A stretch of DNA of 22,857 nucleotides, taken from the NCBI GenBank assembly GCA_003427395.1, contig BFEA01000516.1, positions 1,028,711-1,051,567 on the forward strand, given 5' to 3'. The notes under the pieces were generated by a model that was given only the letters and a program-made list of their open reading frames with translations, made no database searches and was not told the DNA's origin. The number at the start of each line of letters is the position of its first letter. Position 1 is the first letter of the stretch. Below are positions 17,120 through 22,857 of the stretch, one piece after another. This stretch comes from Chara braunii. Its lineage: Eukaryota > Streptophyta > Charophyceae > Charales > Characeae. The position numbers and the translations under genes are program-made.

Positions 17120-19410
17120 TCTCCCTAGTAAAAAAGGAAACAGCCGCTGGGACGGCGCATGAGCAGGTGCTGTGGCACGTGCGGCACACCGGACAGTAAG
17201 GCGCAAGGTGCGAATACAAGTATGGTTCAAAAACAAGAAAAGGAGTTCACTCTTTACAATGGAGTGTCCCGGGTGATATTTTGACCCATTTCCTGAGTGG
17301 AGGCATTGTACCTGGGAATTCCTGCACCTTGAGATGACACAGATCTTAAGCCCCCGAGAGTTTCAGCGCATACACCGCCCACCCGCGCTCGGATGAACGG
17401 GCCTGGAATGGAGCACCCAAATTCATCCGAGTAGAACGTTTCTGCCTTATCTTTTTCAGCGGCCAATATATGGCCGCGGTAGGCTACAGGGGGAGTTGCA
17501 CTTTGTGTCATCTACCCAGTGCTTAGCAATTAAATCCAACAGTGAGGACAAGAGGTGAAAGTTCAGAGAGAAATTTATGAGAAAGAGTTTGCTGTGGTAT
17601 GAGGGCTGTAGGTCAAGGGCCGACCTGAGAGAGAGCACATGAGGTCAAGAATTTACAAAGTGACAACAGTGTAAATGATTTAGATGACAATGACCTCGAT
17701 CCAACTGATTTTCAGCCCACAAAATAGAGGCTTCGCCATTGCGAGCTGGATATGGCGGGGGAACAGGAAAGTGACTGCGAGAGGGGATAACCGAGGTAGG
17801 TGGTTAACCAGGGGGACTACCCCAAGAATGGGCCAGGATTGTTTACAACGAAAAAGCACTGTAGAAACAGGGAGATCAGGAGGATATACACAGAGAGCAG
17901 GCTATATCACCTAAGGAGTGCAAGTTTTGGGGCACGGTTTGAAGTAGAATCAAAAGCTAGAGCTGCAAACACAGAAAAAGAGTTGAGAGCTAGGTGGGAT
18001 GCTCTTGAGGTATGGCACCCTACCTTCTTCCCTCAGACATAGGTCCCTCATTTAATACGCTTCACTACGAGTCTTATTCGAATAGAACACCCGGGCGTTT
18101 TTCTTTTCTGCGGGTCACCAGTCCAGTTACTTATCACCAGCAAGCATGATACAAAAGAAAAAGTATTCGTAACGAAGGCTAGGCTATTCACCCAAGGCGT
18201 GATCTCGCATGAGTGGCGTGTGGTCGGGAGACTCCCATTGGTACCCCCGCAAAGGGCCTCCCGCCCGGGCACCCGTCTTCCATTGTGTCTGACCCCTATC
18301 CCCCGTTACCCCTCTCCCCCCACCACCAGTCTATCCTACCTACTCATGCACCCTTCAAAATCCATGTCCTTATTGAGCAGCCTGCATATGTGCCATCGTA
18401 TTACATGTGTCTCCTTCCGCAAGAGTCATTGGCTGTTGCAACCCACATGCTGCGGCCCTTTTGAGCGACCGCAGTTGGCATATTCATCCAAGTTCCAACC
18501 CTTCCTACAGCTATACTTTGTTTGACACCCATCAAGTATTTCCCATGAACCATACTCACTGCATTTGAATCTAAGAGGAACACATGGTAACTTTTTGGTT
18601 GCTATTGAAGGGGGTCCAAGTAGGAACCTTTCCGTGCTCCCTGAAAATTTGTGTTATTGAAGTATACGGGTATTATGGGGAAGCTGTGACGATCTATCTT
18701 CTGATTAGCGCGACTTTCTGCTCAATTGCACTTTGGGGGTTGGGCGGAGGGGCATGGTCAAATTGTGCAAGTACCCCCATTCTTTTCTTCCTTTCCTCTC
18801 CGTTTTGTGAAAAGTGGGGCCCATGGCGGTTGGTATTTAGGACACGCCTTAGCGAGTGCAGGAATAACGGTTGACGCAATTTTTTCCTTTTTTCCTTTGG
18901 GAATTGGGTAGGGAACTTCGGCGCGGTCATCACTCGGAAAAATCTTTTTGAATTTTTGAACGTTGTGGAAAGAATGCGGGAGGCCACGGGGGCAATCGAA
19001 ATTAGGACTAAAATTAGACTAGCATTTTGGGGGCTTCGTATTTTTTTTCGTAATTGCGCGGTGCTCCTTACTCGCTCGCGTTCTGCTGCGCTCTGTCCCG
19101 CACTCTACTTTCGCCGCGCCTTAATTCTAATCTCAACTGTAATCTCTTCTTTTTCCTTCCTCGATGAATACGGGTGTAAGTGTAATCTTTTCGTTCTTGG
19201 CTTTTGATCGTGCCGAAACCTGCGGCTTCTTGCCCTTCATCTCATTGGCCACAACAGTGCATGACTGGATCGATGCGTGAAGAGAGGCTACGTCCCCCAC
19301 GTCGTGGACCAGGCATGCCGACCGCAAACACTTCCTTCTTTGAGAGATGGTTAACAACATATGTTATTTACAGGTCACTTTCAGCTGCTTCAGACAGGGG
19401 TTGGGTACTT
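17120..19410. other. Long stretch without a supportable gene
   Basis: Several frames of 60-108 codons occur, none with a recognised domain. The least noise-like are 17800-18042 (+), with a helical Lys/Arg/Glu segment, a 33-codon acidic frame ending at about 17727 (+), and 18401-18583 (-), rich in small residues. These could be worn transposon or exon fragments. GC motifs CCCGGGCG (about 18091) and GCCCGGGC (about 18262) recur. Confidence 0.4.
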
Positions 19411-19770
19411 GGATGGGAGAATCTGAAACCCGTTTAAGAAGCTTCGACCACTTTAGGTCATTACAACAATTTCAGGTCCCCACATGAAACTCCGAAAATG
19501 ACCTGAAGTGGCTGAAAATCTGAAAGCGGTTTCAAGTCCCCCCATCCAAATGGTTGGATGGGGGTACCCGAAACCCCTTTCAGAAGCTTCAGCCACTTCA
19601 GGTCATTACAGCGGTTTCAGGTCTCCACCTGAAATTCCTGAAATAACCTGAAGTGGCTGAAAATTTGAAAACGGTTTCCGATGGCCCCGTCCAACCCTTT
19701 AGATGGGGGGACCTGAAACCACTTTCGGGAGCTTCAGCCACTTCAGGTTATTTCAGGTGACACGCAACAA
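19411..19770. repeat. 145-bp tandem array of foldback (hairpin) units
   Basis: Units begin at 19411, 19556 and about 19701 (GGATGGG/AGATGGG), an exact 145-bp period. Each full unit is itself a long inverted repeat: in unit 1 arms 19411-19462 and 19497-19547, in unit 2 arms 19556-19607 and 19642-19692. In unit 2 a 16-bp core is perfect (19588-19603 against 19646-19661) and a nested 8-bp stem with a 4-nt loop (19615-19622/19627-19634) caps the hairpin. The third unit stops in its left arm. Related fragments (TTCAGG, CCTGAAATGACCT, GGTTTCAAACC) continue to about 19915. No frame of note crosses it. Confidence 0.9.
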
Positions 19771-21189
19771 CGTTAAACCAAAACAAAAACAGACGAAAAA
19801 AACAAACAAACATAAAAGTTGACCCCCAAACCACTCGAAAATCCTGAAATGACCTAAGTGTCTTCATGTCATTTCATCGGTTTCAAACCACTTCAAAATC
19901 TTTCATTATGAAATTTCAGTTGGTCGTTAACCAATAGTGACTTCTTTCTTTTCTCACCCTGCCTCCGCGTCATCCTGACTATCTCGCGCAAATGCTAATA
20001 GCTATAAATTTTATAAGCGCGACTAAATCGCTCTCTAACCAAACTTCAGAAGGTTAGCGTGGTCAAGAGGATCGGCTAATGAGTAGGAGCTGGTGAAGAG
20101 GTGAGTTCGGAGTTGGGCGATCGGACGAGCTGGTTGTGAGTGTGCGGGGTTGACTTGCAGCCACGACGAACTGTGGAGCACGGCCGGACCTGGCGTGCAT
20201 ACTCGAACTAAGCGGGGTGACGACTCTGAGTAGCTGGTAGGTGCGAGGCAACGTGTTGCTTGCATCGGACCAAGAAGGGAGATGGTGGTATGCTAGGTGT
20301 GCGAGACCTTCTCTCCTCTCCCTCTCAGAACTTTTGATTCAGAATTGCGAATTACGTCGTTCCCATTTTTTTGTAATTACGGATGAATATCTGATTGTGT
20401 GAATCCTTTTCTTTCTTCAGAGTGCCTCTCATGTCTCGTTCCTTTACGAATGATGTTGGATATGGTGATCGTGGCACTAGTTGTTTCTATGTTTTTTTTT
20501 GCATGCCCACTTCCTGATTATGATTGGAGAACATGAATGCATGCCTAGTGGCAGTTCGCTAAAATTGATGGGAATTAACGAGGTTGCTCATTTTGTTTAT
20601 TGTCTGTTGAAGGAAACTTATACGAGCTCGTGCATGCGCTACGACTCGCCAACAACACGGCCAGTCACGTATACACGCGCTCGCATAACTCTTCCCCATC
20701 TGGCCCGCAAGTACCAGTCTACATGGATAGGAACGGCAGCAACAACACGGACCCGTAACATAGAACTCGATATCTGTTCTCGATCGCAATGGCCTGTACC
20801 GACTGCCGAGATTGTGTCGAAGCTAACTACCAAAGTATCTCCTCAGAACCTGTCCTAGGCGCCGGCTTGGACCAACTGAGCTGAAAATTTGGAAAGCCCC
20901 TCCTTCGTCTGAGCATCTTGCATCCTCGTCCTTGGAAACCTAACACCGGAGATCCCAGTTTCAACCTGGGACTGCGCCCCGTTTCTCCTAAAATCCTTGG
21001 CACAACCCCTTTCTCGCTACTTCCGGACCCGCTCCCCACTCCGATCAGGAAGTCCCGCTGGGTGTGAGGTTGGGCATCACAAAATGACCCTGGTTGTCAC
21101 CACTTGTTGCCCCCACCAATAGATGAAGCCTCACAAGCCAAAAGGAAAACAAACTTTAAAAAAGTAAATAGAACATTTTTTTTGCCATG
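19771..21189. other. Stretch without a recognised gene
   Basis: A 125-codon frame at 20481-20858 (+) begins with a hydrophobic segment but shows no family signature, and the remainder is Thr/Arg-rich. A tRNA A-box-like CAGCTCAGTTGG lies on the minus strand near 20870, without a convincing B box. Otherwise nothing was identified. Confidence 0.35.
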
Positions 21190-21541
21190 GCGCTATAGCT
21201 CAGTTGGTAAGGCACGGAAGTGGCATTCAGGAGGTCTTGGCGCCCGCCGCCTAGAGATAGCCCATTGGTCGCCCCAATTGACATTAAAAGCAGTCTCTGC
21301 TGATGTTCATAGGGGGAGGGATAATCGGGGATGCACAGCCACTGGCACTCAGATGATGCTCGGTCCCTGTGCTACCGGTTGTCCCCTGGCCGGTGTCCCC
21401 ACTGGGGGTTCCCTGAAGGCGATAAGGCCACCCTGGGCTGGAAAGGCCACCCGGTGTCAGATTAGACACAAAATTGAATTTACCTGGGCTGATTAGTCTG
21501 ATGATAATACCTCAAGGCCATGGCCCTTTTTAAAAAAAAAA
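21190..21541 (+). mobile_element. SINE-like unit with tRNA-type promoter head and poly(A) tail
   Basis: GCGCTATAGCTCAGTTGGT resembles the 5' end and D-arm of a tRNA, with a perfect pol III A box TAGCTCAGTTGG (21196-21207). About 25 bases later GGTCTTGGCGCCC (21233-21245) is at most a degenerate B box. The acceptor and T arms do not fold, so this is not a functional tRNA. A body of about 290 bases without coding capacity ends in ten A (21532-21541). Length and layout fit a tRNA-derived SINE. GCCATGG occurs near both ends (21184 and 21517) but does not flank the tail cleanly, so no target duplication is claimed. Confidence 0.5.
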
Positions 21542-21990
21542 TAACAAAGATCTTTCACTGTTTATTACTTATTTCCCCCCCCCCCTCTAGTACAGGGAGT
21601 TCTGCTTAGAGAGGTGATAAGAGCATCCTCGCTGATCAGGACCCTGCTTGTGAAGTCTCCATCTATTGGTGGGGAGCAGCACCTGCTGAAAACCGCGTTC
21701 AGCGTCCATATACAACATTGGAATGATCGTCCGTTTGTGATTGTGAGAAGTCTTGTCATCTGTTGTGGTGAGTGGGTTATGTTCCTCAAGTGTGGTCACT
21801 TCTCCCTACCCTCCTGAGACCCTGCCTGCCCAACTGGGCCCTTGTTTGTTGTATTTGAACTGGACTCGGTTCTTTTGATGCTTGGTTCCTTCTTTTATTT
21901 TGATGAACCTGTCTTCAGTCATTGAGCCTCTATCCTATATGTCCACATTTCTCCCAGGTATTCCCTTTGCGATCTTGCTCCACTTATCTG
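21542..21990. other. Non-coding stretch before the satellite
   Basis: A C-run at 21575-21585 is the only low-complexity feature; the short frames on both strands lack signatures. Motifs such as CTGCCTGCCC and GGGCCC-TTGT begin to resemble the array that follows. Confidence 0.35.
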
Positions 21991-22857
21991 GCTTTTACTG
22001 TTGAGGCCCCGAGGCTCCTATTTGTACTATTTGTCTCGCTGTCTTGCTGTTCTGCTGGGCTCCTGCCTGCCCCGCCTGAGTGCCCACTCTTTGTTAAACG
22101 GTTTAAACCTTGCTCATGCAACACGCAAAACCTTTGCTAACCCTCTGCTAAACCCTTACCCTTGTAGCGCGCTGCCCACCCTATTCGAGTTGTGTGGAGT
22201 GTGTCTTGTTGTGTCCCAGGTCCCCACTTGCTCTGCCGACACTGTTGGTTATTGATGCTACTAAGGGCCTCAAGGCCCCAACTTGTACTGTTTGTCTTGC
22301 TGTCTTGCTGTTCTGCTGGGCTCCTGCCTGCCCCGCCTGAGTGCCCACTCTTTGTTAAACCCTTGCTCATGCAACACACAAAACCTTTGCTAATCCTCTG
22401 CTAAACCCTTACCCTTGTAGCGCGCTGCCCGCCCTATTCAAGCTGTGTGGAGTGTGTCTTGTTGTGTCCCAGGTCCCCACTTGCTCTGCCGACACTGTTG
22501 GTTATTGATGCTACTGGGGGCCTCAAGGCTCCAACTTGTATTGTTTGTCTCGCTGTTCTGTTGGGTTCCTGCGTGCCCCGCTTGAGTGCCCACTCTCTGT
22601 TAATCCCTTGCTCACGCAACATGCAAAACCTCTGCTAAACCTCCGCTAAACCACTTCTAAATCTCTGCTAAACCCGTACCCTTGTAGTGTGATGCCCATC
22701 CTATTTAAGCTGTGTGGCATGTGTCTTGTTGTGTCCCAATTCGCCACTTGCTCTGCCAATATTGTTGGTTATTGGTGCTACTGGCACCACTGGTACTCCT
22801 GGTTGTTCCTATTTAAGTTGTGTGGCATTTGTCTTGTTGTGTCCCAGTTCGCCACTT
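21991..22857. repeat. Satellite-like tandem repeat, about 253-267 bp period, runs off the edge
   Basis: GTGTCTTGTTGTGTCCCA recurs at 22201, 22454 and 22721 and, with one change, at 22829; spacings are 253, 267 and 108. Between them the units share TTGTACT-TTTGTCT, TGCCTGCCCCGCCTGAGTGC, GTTAAACCCTTGCTCATGCAACAC and CCCTTGTAG-GCGCTGCCC. Inside the unit a CTCTGCTAAACC sub-repeat expands in the third copy (about 22629-22675). The last copy is internally deleted. The frames across it repeat with the array and are not genes. Confidence 0.88.

Noticed and set aside
19396-19425. Resemblance of GTACTTGGATGGGAGA to the 3' part of 5S rRNA
   Set aside because: Only about 16 bases match, the remainder of 5S is absent, and the other array units show the match is incidental to the 145-bp repeat.
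20840-20990. Minus-strand tRNA or second SINE
   Set aside because: An A-box-like motif is present, but no credible B box, stem set or tail.
21190-21262. Functional tRNA gene
   Set aside because: The 5' end and A box are tRNA-like, but there is no matching acceptor stem, T arm or clear anticodon arm.

Overview
This is a repeat-rich nuclear DNA window from a eukaryote, probably a draft assembly (one N at 3223). It has long non-coding stretches, many microsatellites, consensus spliceosomal sites and a plant/algal-type Ty3/gypsy chromovirus. I infer a green-lineage organism with a large genome, most likely a streptophyte alga such as Chara. That is inference from repeat content and style; no marker gene proves it. 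Nothing looks bacterial, and there is no CRISPR array, operon or rRNA operon.

Layout. (1) Positions 1-1375 on the minus strand form a coding exon. Its 3' part is a 351-codon open frame running off the left edge. It contains a GRF-type zinc-finger-like Cys pattern and has one apparent 1-nt frameshift at 1046-1049. Upstream of the exon is a textbook 3' splice site, with TACTAAC 34 nt before CAG. (2) Positions 1376-11850 are non-coding. They hold GAA, GA, CA and GT microsatellites, a dispersed repeat seen as several diverged blocks, an AT-rich island between two look-alike hairpins, small tandem duplications, and a 1.2-kb segment of extreme G+T strand bias. (3) Positions about 11866-15485 on the plus strand are a decayed Ty3/gypsy element: protease, reverse transcriptase, RNase H, integrase and a chromodomain-like tail. 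No gag is visible, and there are at least eight disabling lesions plus several lost catalytic or metal-binding residues. (4) Positions 16101-16403 on the minus strand are a short exon with an ATG and a consensus donor (CAG|GTATGT), both in phase 0. (5) Positions 16440-22857 are intergenic or intronic. They hold GC palindromes, a 31-nt poly(A), a remarkable 145-bp tandem foldback array, a tRNA-headed SINE-like unit, and a satellite of about 255-bp period that runs off the right edge.

How the parts may fit. The two minus-strand exons are compatible in order, strand and phase (0/0). The simplest reading is one gene with an intron of about 14.7 kb that contains the dead chromovirus in antisense orientation together with most of the window's repeats. 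This is a hypothesis: RNA evidence would decide it, and the exons could instead belong to two genes. All calls come from reading the sequence by eye; percentages of identity and family assignments were not computed.
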